A stretch of DNA of 64,000 bases from Rubrobacter xylanophilus DSM 9941 (GTDB lineage Bacteria; Actinomycetota; Rubrobacteria; Rubrobacterales; Rubrobacteraceae). The DNA lies in the NCBI RefSeq assembly GCF_000014185.1, contig NC_008148.1, positions 372,001 through 436,000 on the forward strand, read 5' to 3'. The position numbers were made by a program, and so were the translations under genes. The first letter of the stretch is position 1. Each line of letters opens with the position of its first letter. The notes under the pieces were generated by a model that was not told the origin of the DNA, did no database searches, and saw nothing but the letters and a program-made list of their open reading frames with translations. Positions 8,534-17,346 of this stretch are shown here, piece by piece.

Positions 8534-8947
8534 TTATCCCAGGGTGTTCATGCCGCCGCTCATGTAGACGTAGACCCGCTTGAACCTGCCGCCCTCGAGG
8601 TAGAAGAAGTTGCAGTTGCTCAGGCGGGTCTCGGTGCCGTCGCGGGCGGAGACGTTCTCGACCTCGAACTGCGAGGCGCAGCACTCGCCCTCTATGTCGA
8701 CCACGTGCCGGAAACCTCTGTGCACGGTCTTCGAGTACCGCTCGAAGAGGCGCTCGAACATCCTCCTGATGCCCGTGTCCCGGCCTCTGTGCGTGGAGAA
8801 GGCCGACTGTATGGTGAAGGTTGCGTCCTCCGTGAAGCAGTCGAGGACGGCCTCGAGGTTCTTGTGGTCCACGTTGGCGAAGTAGCGCTCTTCGACCAGG
8901 TGTATGTAGTCTTCGCGCTTCCCCGGCCGGAACGACCCTCCGTTCAC
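8534..8947 (-). CDS. SnoaL/NTF2-like fold protein
   Basis: 137 residues. The sequence (KREDYIHLVEERYFANVDHKN..., then LDCFTEDATF and the FFYLEGGRFKRVYVYM strand pair) has the pattern of SnoaL-like NTF2-fold proteins: an N-terminal helix pair, the conserved 'F..DA.F' turn and a curved sheet. Members are isomerases, dehydratases, cyclases or small-molecule binders acting in a hydrophobic pocket. The GTG start overlaps the stop of the upstream flavoprotein gene in a GTGA, so translation is coupled. It is the last gene of the ten-gene leftward operon, next to the hairpin at 8492. A role in isomerising or dehydrating a product of the flavoprotein is a reasonable guess. Confidence 0.8.
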   Translation of the reverse strand: MNGGSFRPGKREDYIHLVEERYFANVDHKNLEAVLDCFTEDATFTIQSAFSTHRGRDTGIRRMFERLFERYSKTVHRGFRHVVDIEGECCASQFEVENVSARDGTETRLSNCNFFYLEGGRFKRVYVYMSGGMNTLG

Positions 8948-10359
8948 GGTTGCCTCCGTGTCTGGGCGGCGTTTTTCAGCTCTCTGGAGGCGGTCTCGCC
9001 GGCGGTCCTGCCCAGCCCCAGGGCGGCGAGCAGGCCGTTCCCCGCCAGATAGCCTTCGGCGCCGTTTCCGCTGATGCCGGCCGCCGTGCCGCCGCCCGCG
9101 TAGAGGCCCGGGATCGGGCTGGAGTCCGGGCGGAGCACCCGGGCGCCGGTGTCTACCCTCAGGCCGCCCTGGGTGTGGAAGAGGGCGCCGCGGACGTGTA
9201 TGCCGTAGAACGGTGGCTCGGAGAGACCCCCGGCGAACGCGGTCCTGCCGAAGGGATCGCTCCCCTCCCCTCCGGCCGCGCGGTTGACCGTGGCGACGGT
9301 CTCCGCCAGGGCGGCCGCGGGGAGGCCGAGCGCGGAGGCCAGCTCCTCCAGCGTCCCGCCGCGCACCACCCTGCCCGCGGAGATGACCTCCTCGAAGCGC
9401 GTCCCCCGCGAGGCGTCGTGGGCCCTCTGGTCGAAGATCTCCCAGGCCTCGCCGCCCGGCTGGGCGAGCACCTCGCGGGCGAACTCCGAGTAGCCGCGGC
9501 TCTCGTCGCCGAAGCGCCGGCCGTGGCGGTTGACGAGGATGGCCCCGTTCATGACGAGCCCCCAGGTGACGAGCGGTCCGCCGGGGACGGCCACGGAGCC
9601 GTGTCCCTGGTAGGCGTCCAGGTATCCGGCGGCGGCCCCCGCGGCGATGCCCCAGCGGATCCCGTCGCCGGTGTTGTTGGGGGAGCCGAAGTAGGGGGCG
9701 GCGGCCACCTCGGGTCCGAGGTGCTTTCTCACCATCTCCGGGTTGCCCCCGAACCCGTCGAGCGCCAGGATGACGGCGCCGGCCTCTATGCTGCCGCCGC
9801 CCGTCTTCACCCCGACGACCCGGCCCTCGTCGAGCACGAGGCCGCGGACGGGGGTCTCGAGGCGCAGCTCGATCGAGGGGTCTCTCTCGACCGCGCCCGC
9901 GAGCTGGCGGACGAGCTCCGCACCGTAGCCCCGCGGCGGGCCGTGCATCCGGAACCGGCTGTGCCCGGGGTAGAGGAAGTCCGTGTGGCAGACCAGCTCG
10001 CAGCCGACCTCGTCGGCGAGCCACTCGACGAGGCCCGCGGAGGTCTCGCAGAGGTGCCTGGTGAGCGCGGGGTCGCTCGCGCGCTTGTTCTTCCGGAAGA
10101 TGTCCTCGGCCATCAGCTCCGGGGTGTCGTCCGGGACGCCGGCCTCCCGCTGGAAGCGCGTGCCGGCGGCGGGGATCAGGCCGGTCGAGAGCGCCGTGTT
10201 GCCGCCCGGCTCTGAGCCCTTCTCCAGCACCAGCACCCGGGCGCCGCTTCGCGAAGCGGCGAGCGCGGCCGCCATGCCGCACCCTCCGGCCCCCACGACC
10301 ACCACGGGCCGGCCCTCGCGAAACCTCACCTCCCCGGCGGAAGAGACCTCAGCGGCCAA
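8944..10359 (-). CDS. FAD-dependent oxidoreductase (fumarate reductase / 3-ketosteroid dehydrogenase family)
   Basis: 471 residues. The N terminus has the dinucleotide fold GAGGCG (about 23-28) and the ribose-binding Glu in VLVLEKG, then PGGNTALSTG, typical of the FAD_binding_2 family, and the C terminus has the family's PIPGLYAGGGTAAGISGNGAEGYLAGNG segment closing over FAD. Family members reduce or introduce a C=C bond next to a carbonyl (fumarate reductase, ketosteroid dehydrogenase, tricarballylate dehydrogenase). It overlaps the racemase gene by 11 bp and the NTF2-like gene by 4 bp. In this operon it could dehydrogenate or reduce an unsaturated dicarboxylate or ring. Confidence 0.9.
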   Translation of the reverse strand: MAAEVSSAGEVRFREGRPVVVVGAGGCGMAAALAASRSGARVLVLEKGSEPGGNTALSTGLIPAAGTRFQREAGVPDDTPELMAEDIFRKNKRASDPALTRHLCETSAGLVEWLADEVGCELVCHTDFLYPGHSRFRMHGPPRGYGAELVRQLAGAVERDPSIELRLETPVRGLVLDEGRVVGVKTGGGSIEAGAVILALDGFGGNPEMVRKHLGPEVAAAPYFGSPNNTGDGIRWGIAAGAAAGYLDAYQGHGSVAVPGGPLVTWGLVMNGAILVNRHGRRFGDESRGYSEFAREVLAQPGGEAWEIFDQRAHDASRGTRFEEVISAGRVVRGGTLEELASALGLPAAALAETVATVNRAAGGEGSDPFGRTAFAGGLSEPPFYGIHVRGALFHTQGGLRVDTGARVLRPDSSPIPGLYAGGGTAAGISGNGAEGYLAGNGLLAALGLGRTAGETASRELKNAAQTRRQP

Positions 10360-11050
10360 GGCCGCCTCCCCGTCTCCCGGGCCTCCCCAGCGGACCCAGG
10401 CCCTCGCCGGCGGCCAGGCCCAGGAGCGAGAGGGCGAGCCTGGTCGGGTCCACCACGGCGACGGCGTTGCCGGCCGGGCGGAGCTCCACGGCGGAGCAGC
10501 CGTTGATGACGGCCGTGGTGCTCGAGCCGGAGAAGCGCTGCCCGGACTCGCGGAGGGCCTCGTTCCAGCCCTCGTCGTCGGCGATGGCCTCGAAGGCGAG
10601 GTCGAGGACCTCCACGCGGTCGAAGCTGGGGAGAAAGCCGTAGGCTTCGAGGCGGTCCCGCAGTTCCTCGCCGATGGGGCGGTTGCGGGTGAAGGCGGCG
10701 AAGCGGTGGCCGAGCGAGACCAGCAGCCCGGCGGAGAGCTTCAGGATGCCGAAGGCCGGTACGGGAGACTCGCGTTCGAGCCGGTCGAGGCCGGGGTCGA
10801 GCACGCAGTCCGGCAGCACGGCGTCGTGGCGCGCCGGGTCGGTTCTCAGGGCTTCCTCGATCACGAGCTCCTCCGAAAACCGGATGTCCCGCGCCGAGTC
10901 GAGCCTGTGGGGCACCCCGGGGCGGTCCGGCAGGTTCGCCAGCTCGACCTCTACGCCCGGGGGGCTGAGGGACTCGTAGCGGGCCTGGCGCCGCGCGAGC
11001 TCTGCCTCGCTCACGCGGATGGGGGTTATGGCTCTGATACGCACGTTCAC
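10349..11050 (-). CDS. Asp/Glu/hydantoin racemase-superfamily protein
   Basis: 233 residues starting at GTG 11050, with GAGAGGAG just upstream and a GTGA overlap with the MmgE/PrpD stop. The two cysteines of the racemase active site are visible in LPDCVLDPG and in INGCSAVE, the positions expected for hydantoin racemase, aspartate/glutamate racemase, maleate isomerase and arylmalonate decarboxylase. The fold repeat is also suggested by the two similar halves. With the dihydroorotase-like amidohydrolase two genes upstream, a hydantoin- or imide-racemising function is attractive, but maleate-type isomerisation is an equal alternative. The C-terminal Gly/Arg-rich tail is unlikely to be functional. 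Confidence 0.83.
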   Translation of the reverse strand: MNVRIRAITPIRVSEAELARRQARYESLSPPGVEVELANLPDRPGVPHRLDSARDIRFSEELVIEEALRTDPARHDAVLPDCVLDPGLDRLERESPVPAFGILKLSAGLLVSLGHRFAAFTRNRPIGEELRDRLEAYGFLPSFDRVEVLDLAFEAIADDEGWNEALRESGQRFSGSSTTAVINGCSAVELRPAGNAVAVVDPTRLALSLLGLAAGEGLGPLGRPGRRGGGLGR

Positions 11051-12411
11051 GGGCTCCTCTCGAGCACGTCGTTGACGTTTTCGCACTCCGGCAAATCTTG
11101 CGCGATGGACTCGATGGCTTCTGCGGCTTCTCTTCCCAGCAGGCCGTCCAGCTTCTGCCGGATCTCCCGCAGGCCGAAGGGGTGGTGGGCCGCGTCGCCG
11201 ACGGGGTTCGGCACCTCCGCGGCGAGGGATGTACCGTCGTCCAGGGTGATCTTCACGCGGGCCGCCCGCTCTTCGGGCAGCCGACGGTTGATCTCCTCCG
11301 CGGCGGCGACGCGGGTTACGCGCATCAGGCGGCGGACGGCCGGGTCCGCGCGGCGGGCGTCGCCGAAGGCTTCGGGGCCGCAGCCTCCGGTAACCAGGGC
11401 CACGCTCACGACGTAGGGTATCGAGAACATCGCGGCGAGCCGGGTCGGACAGTCGGTGCGGTTCAGAGGGGCGGCGAGGCCATGGGTCTCCACGGTTATC
11501 TGCCGCACCCGCGCGGGATCCAGACGAGGGTTCTCGCGCAGGATCTCCAGCACCGCGTCCGCGGGCGGGTGGGTGTAGGAGCAGGAGGCGTGGCGCTTGA
11601 AGTACCCCCGCTCGATGTCGAACCGCTCCCCGAGGCCGCGGGTCAGCTCCTCCGGATCTAACTCCCCCAGGATATCCCCCAGGGTCACGGCGGCGAGCCC
11701 GGCGTTTCCGGCGATGCCGGCTGCGGCCATGCGCGCCGCCGCGATGCCGGAGACGTTGGACGTCCCGACCCAGCCGTTGCGGGCGGCGCTGCCGGCGAGG
11801 GCCGCCTCGAACGGGGTGGCGAGCACGGTGGCGCAGGCGACGTCCAGGGCGTCGGCCACCGCCGGCGCGTCCAGGCCCATCAGCCGGGCGACCGCCGCGG
11901 CGGCGCCCGCGGTCCCCCAGTTACCGTGAGGGTGGACCCCGGGGCGCAGCCGGGTGGCGCGCCCGAAGCGGCTCGCGACCTCGTAGCCGGCCAGGAGGGC
12001 GGCGGCGAGCTCCCGGCCGGTGGCGCCCCGCGCCTGGGCCACCGCGAGGGCGGCGGGGAAGACGTGGCTTGCGGGATGGCCACGGGCGTACTTGTTCCCC
12101 TCGTCGAGCTCGAGCGTCACCGCGGAGACGCCGTTCAGGTAGGCCGCGGTCTCGGGGACGGTACGTACCCCGGCGCCGAAGATGGCGGCCGGTCCCGGAG
12201 GCGGTTCCCAGGCGGCGACGAGCGCCCGCAGCTCGGGCGTCCGGGAGCCTGCCACGCTCACGCCCAAGGTGTCGAGGAGCGTCCTCAGGAGGGGCTCGCG
12301 CAGCCCAGGGTGGTCCGCGGGATCCAGGCCGGAGACAAAGCGCCCTAGATCCTCCAGGGCCGCGGCCGTCCTGCGGGAGGGCTCCGCCGGGGGTACCGTT
12401 CCCTGGCGCAC
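11047..12411 (-). CDS. MmgE/PrpD-family protein (copy 1)
   Basis: 454 residues of the MmgE/PrpD family, which includes 2-methylcitrate dehydratase, cis-aconitate decarboxylase and iminodisuccinate epimerase. Conserved family patches are seen: LDTLGVSVAGSR near the start, LELDEGNKYARGHPASHVFPAALAVAQ, the alanine-rich GNWGTAGAAAAVARLMGL helix, ERGYFKRHASCSYTHPPADAVLEI and NRTDCPTRLAAMFSIPYVVSVAL. The enzyme class acts on tricarboxylates or related branched acids without a metal. It begins 7 bp after the amidohydrolase and overlaps the racemase gene by 4 bp. A second paralogue (22459-23877) is in the divergent operon. Confidence 0.88.
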   Translation of the reverse strand: MRQGTVPPAEPSRRTAAALEDLGRFVSGLDPADHPGLREPLLRTLLDTLGVSVAGSRTPELRALVAAWEPPPGPAAIFGAGVRTVPETAAYLNGVSAVTLELDEGNKYARGHPASHVFPAALAVAQARGATGRELAAALLAGYEVASRFGRATRLRPGVHPHGNWGTAGAAAAVARLMGLDAPAVADALDVACATVLATPFEAALAGSAARNGWVGTSNVSGIAAARMAAAGIAGNAGLAAVTLGDILGELDPEELTRGLGERFDIERGYFKRHASCSYTHPPADAVLEILRENPRLDPARVRQITVETHGLAAPLNRTDCPTRLAAMFSIPYVVSVALVTGGCGPEAFGDARRADPAVRRLMRVTRVAAAEEINRRLPEERAARVKITLDDGTSLAAEVPNPVGDAAHHPFGLREIRQKLDGLLGREAAEAIESIAQDLPECENVNDVLERSP

Positions 12412-12418
12412 CGGGTCG

Positions 12419-13870
12419 CTAGGACGCGGGGATGGGCTCCGCGGCCAGCGGGCGCTTCAGGTAGCTTCCGGCCGGCTCCCCGACGGTCTCGCCCCCGGCG
12501 AACGCGGTCCTGCCCCTGAGGAGCGTCCGCACCGGCCACCCGGCGAGCTCCATCCCCTCGAACGGGGTGTACTCCTGGGCGGAGAGCAGCCGCTCGGGCG
12601 TCACGGCGTGGGTCTCCTCCATCTCCACGATGGCGAGATCGGCGTCGGCGCCGATGGTGATGGCGCCCTTGCGCGGGGCGAGCCCGTAGGCGCGGGCCGG
12701 GTTGGTCGCCACGAGCTCGACGATGCGCTCCAGGGAGAGGCCGCGCCTGCGGCCCTCGGTGAGCATGAACGGGTAGATCAGGGCCGTCCCGCCGAAGCCT
12801 GGCAGCGCCCGCCAGAGCTCGCCCTCCTTGTGCTCCTCCGAGCAGCAGGCGTGGTCGGAGCAGACCCAGTCTATCTCGCCGCGCAGCACCCCGCGCCAGA
12901 GCGCCTCCACGTCGGACTGGGCCCGGATGGGGGGGTTCACCTTCCCGCGCTGGTCGTTGTAGGTCTCGTAGGTGAGCGCCAGGTGGTGCAGCGTGGTCTC
13001 CAGCCGCGCGTCGAGGGAGGGATGCCGGCGCTTGAGCTCCACCGCGGCCTCGAGCGCCTCCTCGCTGGAGAGGTGCAGGAGGTTCACCGGGCAGCGGGTG
13101 TGCCCGGCCAGGACCCCGACCTCGGCGACGGCGAGGTGCTCGGTAAGGGGAGGACGCGCGGCGCTGTAGGCCTCGAGCCCTTCCAGCACGCCCTCGCTCT
13201 GGACCCGCTCCATGAAGACGCGTATCAGCTCGGGCTGCTCGCAGTGGATGGAGAGCGAGATCCTGGAGCCGTCGGTCCGGCTGGCCTGGAGGCGGGCCAC
13301 CTCCTCCATGATCTCGAACATGTGCCCGAGGTCGTACACCTCGGACATCGTCTCGCTCTCTCCCGGCTGGCCGGCGAGGTCCATGCCCTTGTAGAACATG
13401 TAGTACTTGAAGGAGGCCACGCCATCCTCGTTCACCAGGCGTTCGATCTCCCGGATCTGGTCGCGCACCATCGGCGCGAGGTGGTAGCCGTAGTCCACCC
13501 AGGAGTTCCCGGCGGTCTTCTCCAGGACCTCGGGGTAGATCTCCGCGTACGGCCCGCTCTTCTCCAGGTAGTGGCTGCCCGTCCTGAAGTAGCTGATGAC
13601 GCTCGTCACCCCGCCCGCGAGCGAGGAGGCCGTCTCGCTCCTCGCGTCCTCGGCGATGTCGCGGTAGATGCCTAGATGGAAGTGCGCGTCGACCGCCCCG
13701 GGCAGCACCAGCCTGCCCTCCGCGTCGATGACCTCCTCCGCGTCGGAGGCGGGGATGGAGTCGCCGAGGGCGGCGATGCGCCCGTCCTTTATGCCGATGT
13801 CCGCGGCTATAGCCCCGTGTCCCGGAAGCACGGCGGTGCCGTTCACGACGGCGGTGTCAAACCTCGCCAC
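12419..13870 (-). CDS. dihydroorotase/hydantoinase-type amidohydrolase
   Basis: 483 residues. A short N-terminal composite domain leads to the metal site: DAHFHLG (His63, His65), the lysine expected to be carbamylated (Lys155 in SFKYYM), histidines in SIHCEQ and LLHLSS, and the catalytic aspartate in VCSDHACCS. The arrangement is that of cyclic amidohydrolases (dihydroorotase, dihydropyrimidinase, allantoinase), which hydrolyse cyclic amides or imides. It is not next to other pyrimidine genes, so a biosynthetic dihydroorotase role is unlikely; position between an ABC importer and an MmgE/PrpD gene argues for ring opening of an imported compound. The length is usual for the family. Confidence 0.88.
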   Translation of the reverse strand: MARFDTAVVNGTAVLPGHGAIAADIGIKDGRIAALGDSIPASDAEEVIDAEGRLVLPGAVDAHFHLGIYRDIAEDARSETASSLAGGVTSVISYFRTGSHYLEKSGPYAEIYPEVLEKTAGNSWVDYGYHLAPMVRDQIREIERLVNEDGVASFKYYMFYKGMDLAGQPGESETMSEVYDLGHMFEIMEEVARLQASRTDGSRISLSIHCEQPELIRVFMERVQSEGVLEGLEAYSAARPPLTEHLAVAEVGVLAGHTRCPVNLLHLSSEEALEAAVELKRRHPSLDARLETTLHHLALTYETYNDQRGKVNPPIRAQSDVEALWRGVLRGEIDWVCSDHACCSEEHKEGELWRALPGFGGTALIYPFMLTEGRRRGLSLERIVELVATNPARAYGLAPRKGAITIGADADLAIVEMEETHAVTPERLLSAQEYTPFEGMELAGWPVRTLLRGRTAFAGGETVGEPAGSYLKRPLAAEPIPAS

Positions 13871-13903
13871 GATTCCCTCCTTCCTTGGTCGTCGTCCCGT
13901 TCC

Positions 13904-14605
13904 TCACAGCCCCAGGTAGGCGCTTCTTACCTTCTGGTCCTCGAGCAGCTCGCTCCCCGTCCCCTGGAGCGCCACCTCCCCGCTCTCCAGCACGTAGGCC
14001 CGGTCCGCGAGCCGCAGCGTCTTCACCGCGTCCTGCTCCACGATGAGGACCGCGACGCCGGTCTGCCGGATCCTCTCCACGACCGAGAAGACCCTCCCAG
14101 TGGTCTTGGGGTCGAGCCCGAGCGAGGGCTCGTCCAGCATCAGCAGGCGCGGCCTCGCCATGAGCGCGCGCCCTATTGCAACCATCTGCTGCTGGCCGCC
14201 GCTCAGGGTGGCGGCGGGCTGGTCGCGGCGCTCCTTCAGCACGGGGAAGAGCTCGTAGACCTCCCTCAGCGCCTCCTCGCGCTCCGCGGCGGTCCTGGTG
14301 TAGCCGCCCATCGAGAGGTTCTCCAGCACCGTGAGGCCGCCGAAGAGGCTGCGCCCCTCCGGCACCTGCACGAGGCCCCTTCTGGCGATGTCGTGCGGCC
14401 GCTTGCCGGCGAGCGGCTCGCCCTCGAAGGAGATGCTGCCGGAGCTGGGCCGGATAAAGCCCGAGATGGTGCGCAGGGTCGTGGTCTTGCCCGCCCCGTT
14501 CGCTCCGATGATCGCCACGAGCTCCCCGGGTTGCACCTCCAGCGAGATGCCGTGCAGGACCTGGAGGTTGCCGTAGCCGGCCGAGACGTTCTCAAGCGCC
14601 AGCAT
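13904..14605 (-). CDS. livF: LivF-type ABC transporter ATP-binding protein
   Basis: 233 residues with Walker A GANGAGKTT near 34-42, the signature LSGGQQQMVAIGRALM, Walker B LLMLDEPSLGLDP and the switch histidine region replaced by VEQD as is usual in LivF. It is one of two ATPases that energise a branched-chain-amino-acid-type importer on the inner face of the membrane. It overlaps the LivG gene by 14 bp and is followed after 33 bp by the amidohydrolase gene, so transporter and enzymes share an operon. The family also imports urea, short-chain amides and aromatic or dicarboxylic acids, so the gene name denotes family and not substrate. Confidence 0.92.
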   Translation of the reverse strand: MLALENVSAGYGNLQVLHGISLEVQPGELVAIIGANGAGKTTTLRTISGFIRPSSGSISFEGEPLAGKRPHDIARRGLVQVPEGRSLFGGLTVLENLSMGGYTRTAAEREEALREVYELFPVLKERRDQPAATLSGGQQQMVAIGRALMARPRLLMLDEPSLGLDPKTTGRVFSVVERIRQTGVAVLIVEQDAVKTLRLADRAYVLESGEVALQGTGSELLEDQKVRSAYLGL

Positions 14606-15323
14606 GGTGCCCCTCTTCTCCCAGGTAGGCCTCTATGACCCGGGGGTCCTTCGTTACCTCCTCCGGCGTTCCGCTGGCGAGCATCTCCCCGTGGTGGAGG
14701 ACGTAGACGTGGTCCGAGAGCGCCATGACGGCGGACATGACGTGCTCCACGAGGAGCATCGTCACGCCTTCGGCCCGTATCTCCCGCAGCAGCTCGACCA
14801 CCCGGGCCCGCTCGGCGGGCACGAGCCCGGCGAGGACCTCGTCCAGCAGCAAGAGCGAGGGCTCGAGGCCGAGCGCCTTGGCGAGCTCCAGGCGCTTGTA
14901 CCCCGCGGTGGAGAGGACGGAGGCCTTCCTGTCCGCCCACTCGCCCAGCCCGACGCGCTCGACGACCTCGGTCGCCGCCCGGCGGGCCTCCTTGCGGCTG
15001 CGGTGGCGCTGCAGGGTGGCGACGGTGACGTTGTCCAGGACGGAGAGGGTGTCGAAGGGCTTCATGAGCTGGAAGGTACGCCCGATGCCGAGGCGGGCGA
15101 TCCGGTACGGGGGCCACCCGGTCACGTCGGTGCCGTCGAAGAGGACGCGCCCCGCATCGGGCTTCATCACGCCGGCGATTACGTTGAAGAGCGTGGTCTT
15201 GCCCGCGCCGTTCGGTCCGATCAGGCCGACGATGCTCCCCCTCTCGACCTGCAGGGAGACGCTGTGCAGCGCCCTGAGCCCGGCGAAGGACTTGCTCACG
15301 TCCTGTACCTCGAGCAGCGTCAC
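14592..15323 (-). CDS. livG: LivG-type ABC transporter ATP-binding protein
   Basis: 243 residues from a GTG that overlaps the LivM stop (GTGA). Walker A is GPNGAGKTT (36-44), the Q-loop is in GRTFQLMKPF, and Walker B is LLLLDEVLAGL. The ABC signature reads LSTAGYKRLELAKAL instead of LSGGQ; a TAG-K/R variant occurs in a recognised LivG subgroup, so I do not regard it as a defect. The C terminus has the LivG-type extension with VEHV and PRVIEAYLG. It forms the ATPase pair with LivF. Confidence 0.92.
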   Translation of the reverse strand: MTLLEVQDVSKSFAGLRALHSVSLQVERGSIVGLIGPNGAGKTTLFNVIAGVMKPDAGRVLFDGTDVTGWPPYRIARLGIGRTFQLMKPFDTLSVLDNVTVATLQRHRSRKEARRAATEVVERVGLGEWADRKASVLSTAGYKRLELAKALGLEPSLLLLDEVLAGLVPAERARVVELLREIRAEGVTMLLVEHVMSAVMALSDHVYVLHHGEMLASGTPEEVTKDPRVIEAYLGEEGHHAGA

Positions 15324-16321
15324 GCCGCCCCCAACCGCTCCCGGAGCGTCCCGAAGACGCCCCTCGGAAGGAAGAGCACGACGAGCACGATCAGGGCGCC
15401 GTAGATGGCCACGTCGAGACCCGAGACGCCCTGCAGCGCCTCCAGGAAGGGCGGCGGCGTGCGCACCAGCGCGGTGCTCCCCTGACCGAGCACGGTTATG
15501 ATGAGCGAGCCCACTACGGGTCCCCAGGTCGTCCCGATCCCGCCGACTATGGCGGGGAGGAGGATCTGGATGGAGACGCTTGCGCCGAAGGCCAGCTCCG
15601 GGTCTATAAAGAAGAAGTACTGGACGTAGAAGGCCCCGCCAACGGCGGTGAGCGCGGCGCTGAGGGCGACGGCCAGTAGCTTGTAGCGCATCGGGTTCAC
15701 GCCGAGGGCCGCGGCGGCGTCCTCGTTCTCCCGGATGGAGAGGATGAACGTACCCGCGCGGCTGCGCATCAGGAGGATGACGGCCAGCAGGCTGAGCGCC
15801 AAGAGCGCCAGGATCACGTAGTAGTAGTTGGGCGAGCCCTGCGGGAACTGGAGCGTCAGCCACGGGTTGCCGCTCCGTATGGGTATGTTGTATCCGCGTG
15901 CCGCGTTCACCGCCTCGAGGCTCCGGGAGATCAGGCGCAGCATCTCGGCGAAGGCGAAGGTCGCCAGGGCGAAGAAGACGCCCTTGAGCCCGTAGCGGAA
16001 GGAGAGGAAGCCCACCAGCACCCCGAAGGCCGCCGCGAGCGCGGCCCCGAGGAGCATGCCGACCCAGGGCGAGAGCCCGTAGTCCGTGACCGCGACGGCG
16101 GTGGCGTAGGCCCCGATGCCGAAGAAGGCGGCGTGCCCGAAGCTGAACTGCCCCGCGAACCCGCCCATGAGGTTCCAGGCGACGCCGAGGAGCCCGAAGA
16201 GGAGGGTCTGGATCGCCACCTCCAGCAGGAAGCCGGAGAGGAACAGCGGAACGGGGATCAGGACGAGGACGCCCGCTGCGAGGACGAGCAGGTCCCGGTC
16301 GAAGCGCCGCAGAGCGCCCAT
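15320..16321 (-). CDS. livM: LivM-type ABC transporter permease
   Basis: 333 residues and about eight to ten hydrophobic segments. The LivM pattern is clear: GLLGVAWNLMGGFAGQFSFGHAAFFGIGAYATA, then the cytoplasmic coupling loop IRENEDAAAALGVNPMRYKLLAVALSA, and GGIGTTWGPVVGSLII. The ATG at 16321 shares its A with the last base of the LivH TGA stop. It forms the membrane channel together with LivH. Confidence 0.92.
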   Translation of the reverse strand: MGALRRFDRDLLVLAAGVLVLIPVPLFLSGFLLEVAIQTLLFGLLGVAWNLMGGFAGQFSFGHAAFFGIGAYATAVAVTDYGLSPWVGMLLGAALAAAFGVLVGFLSFRYGLKGVFFALATFAFAEMLRLISRSLEAVNAARGYNIPIRSGNPWLTLQFPQGSPNYYYVILALLALSLLAVILLMRSRAGTFILSIRENEDAAAALGVNPMRYKLLAVALSAALTAVGGAFYVQYFFFIDPELAFGASVSIQILLPAIVGGIGTTWGPVVGSLIITVLGQGSTALVRTPPPFLEALQGVSGLDVAIYGALIVLVVLFLPRGVFGTLRERLGAA

Positions 16322-17334
16322 CACGGCTTCCCCCCGAAGAGGCCCTGCGGGCGGAGCAGGAGCGTCAGGACGAAGACCACGAACACGAAGAACAGCTTGT
16401 CCACCCCGGGCACGAAGGCGCCGCCGAGCTCCTGGACGAGCCCTATCAAAATCCCGCCGACGAGCGCCCCGACCACGTTGCCCAAACCCCCGAGCACCAC
16501 AACGACGAAGGCTATGACGTTGAACTGCTCGCCGGTGGTGGGCTGCAGCGAGAGGAACGGCAGGACCAGGGTGCCCGCCGCCGCCACGCACGCGGTGCCG
16601 AGCCCGAAGGCGATCATGTGCATCCTCCGCACGTCTATCCCGACCATCGCCGCCCCGTCCGGGTTCTCGGCGACGGCCCGGATCGCCGTGCCCAGGCTGG
16701 TGCGCCGCAGGAGGTAGAAGAGCCCCCCGGCGATCACGAGCGATCCGAGGAAGGCTATGACCCGTGGCAGGTCGGCGACCGCGCCGAAGACGTCGAGCGG
16801 GCCCCGAACCGTCGCGAACCCCAGGGGTATGCCGGTCTGGGCGTAGGGGAATTCCACGGTGCGCGGCGTGGCCGTGAAGACCATGAGGAGCGCGTTCTCT
16901 ATGAGCAGCGCGAGCCCGAAGGTGAGCAGGAGCTGGTTCTCGTGCGGCTGGTCCATGACCCGGGCCAGCAGGACCCGCTGCACGAGTACCCCGAGAACGA
17001 AGAGCAGCGGCACGGAGACCAAGAGCGAGAGGTAGGGGTCGAACCCCGCGTTCGCCACCAGCACGAAGGAGGCGTACATCGCGAGCGCCATGAAGGCCCC
17101 GTGCGCGAAGTTCAGGATGTCGAGCACCCCGAAGATGAGCGTGAGGCCCATCGAGACGAGGCTGTAGACCCCGCCGAGCAGCAGCCCGGTGACCAGCGCC
17201 TGGACCAGCACGACGCGGTTGTCGCGAGCCCAGGAGAGCGCGTCCCCGCCCCACACGAGGACGAGGAGCGCGGCGATCCCCAGCCCGAGGAGGGCCAGGG
17301 ACCGCCCGGAGACCTTGCGCCCCTTGAACGCCAT
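16321..17334 (-). CDS. livH: LivH-type ABC transporter permease
   Basis: 337 residues. After one N-terminal membrane segment (about 12-30) comes the conserved LLLGGVYSLVSMGLTLIFGVLDILNFAHGAFMALAMYA stretch of LivH, and later RAVAENPDGAAMVGIDVRRMHMIAFGLG, the coupling helix that contacts the ATPases, and VVVLGGLGNVVGALVGG. It is the second permease of the importer. It starts 12 bp after the substrate-binding-protein gene. The N-terminal extension of about 35 residues is longer than in the E. coli protein. Confidence 0.92.
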   Translation of the reverse strand: MAFKGRKVSGRSLALLGLGIAALLVLVWGGDALSWARDNRVVLVQALVTGLLLGGVYSLVSMGLTLIFGVLDILNFAHGAFMALAMYASFVLVANAGFDPYLSLLVSVPLLFVLGVLVQRVLLARVMDQPHENQLLLTFGLALLIENALLMVFTATPRTVEFPYAQTGIPLGFATVRGPLDVFGAVADLPRVIAFLGSLVIAGGLFYLLRRTSLGTAIRAVAENPDGAAMVGIDVRRMHMIAFGLGTACVAAAGTLVLPFLSLQPTTGEQFNVIAFVVVVLGGLGNVVGALVGGILIGLVQELGGAFVPGVDKLFFVFVVFVLTLLLRPQGLFGGKP

Positions 17335-17346
17335 GCGCGCGGGCCG

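Noticed and set aside
6057-8684. 875-codon minus-strand open frame opposite the cyclase and CoA-ligase genes
   Set aside because: Its translation is His/Gly/Pro/Arg-rich with no domain, while the opposite strand has complete, motif-bearing enzymes.
14876-14935. Atypical ABC signature in LivG (LSTAGYKR) as a broken ATPase
   Set aside because: Walker A, Q-loop and Walker B are intact and this variant occurs in a recognised LivG subgroup.
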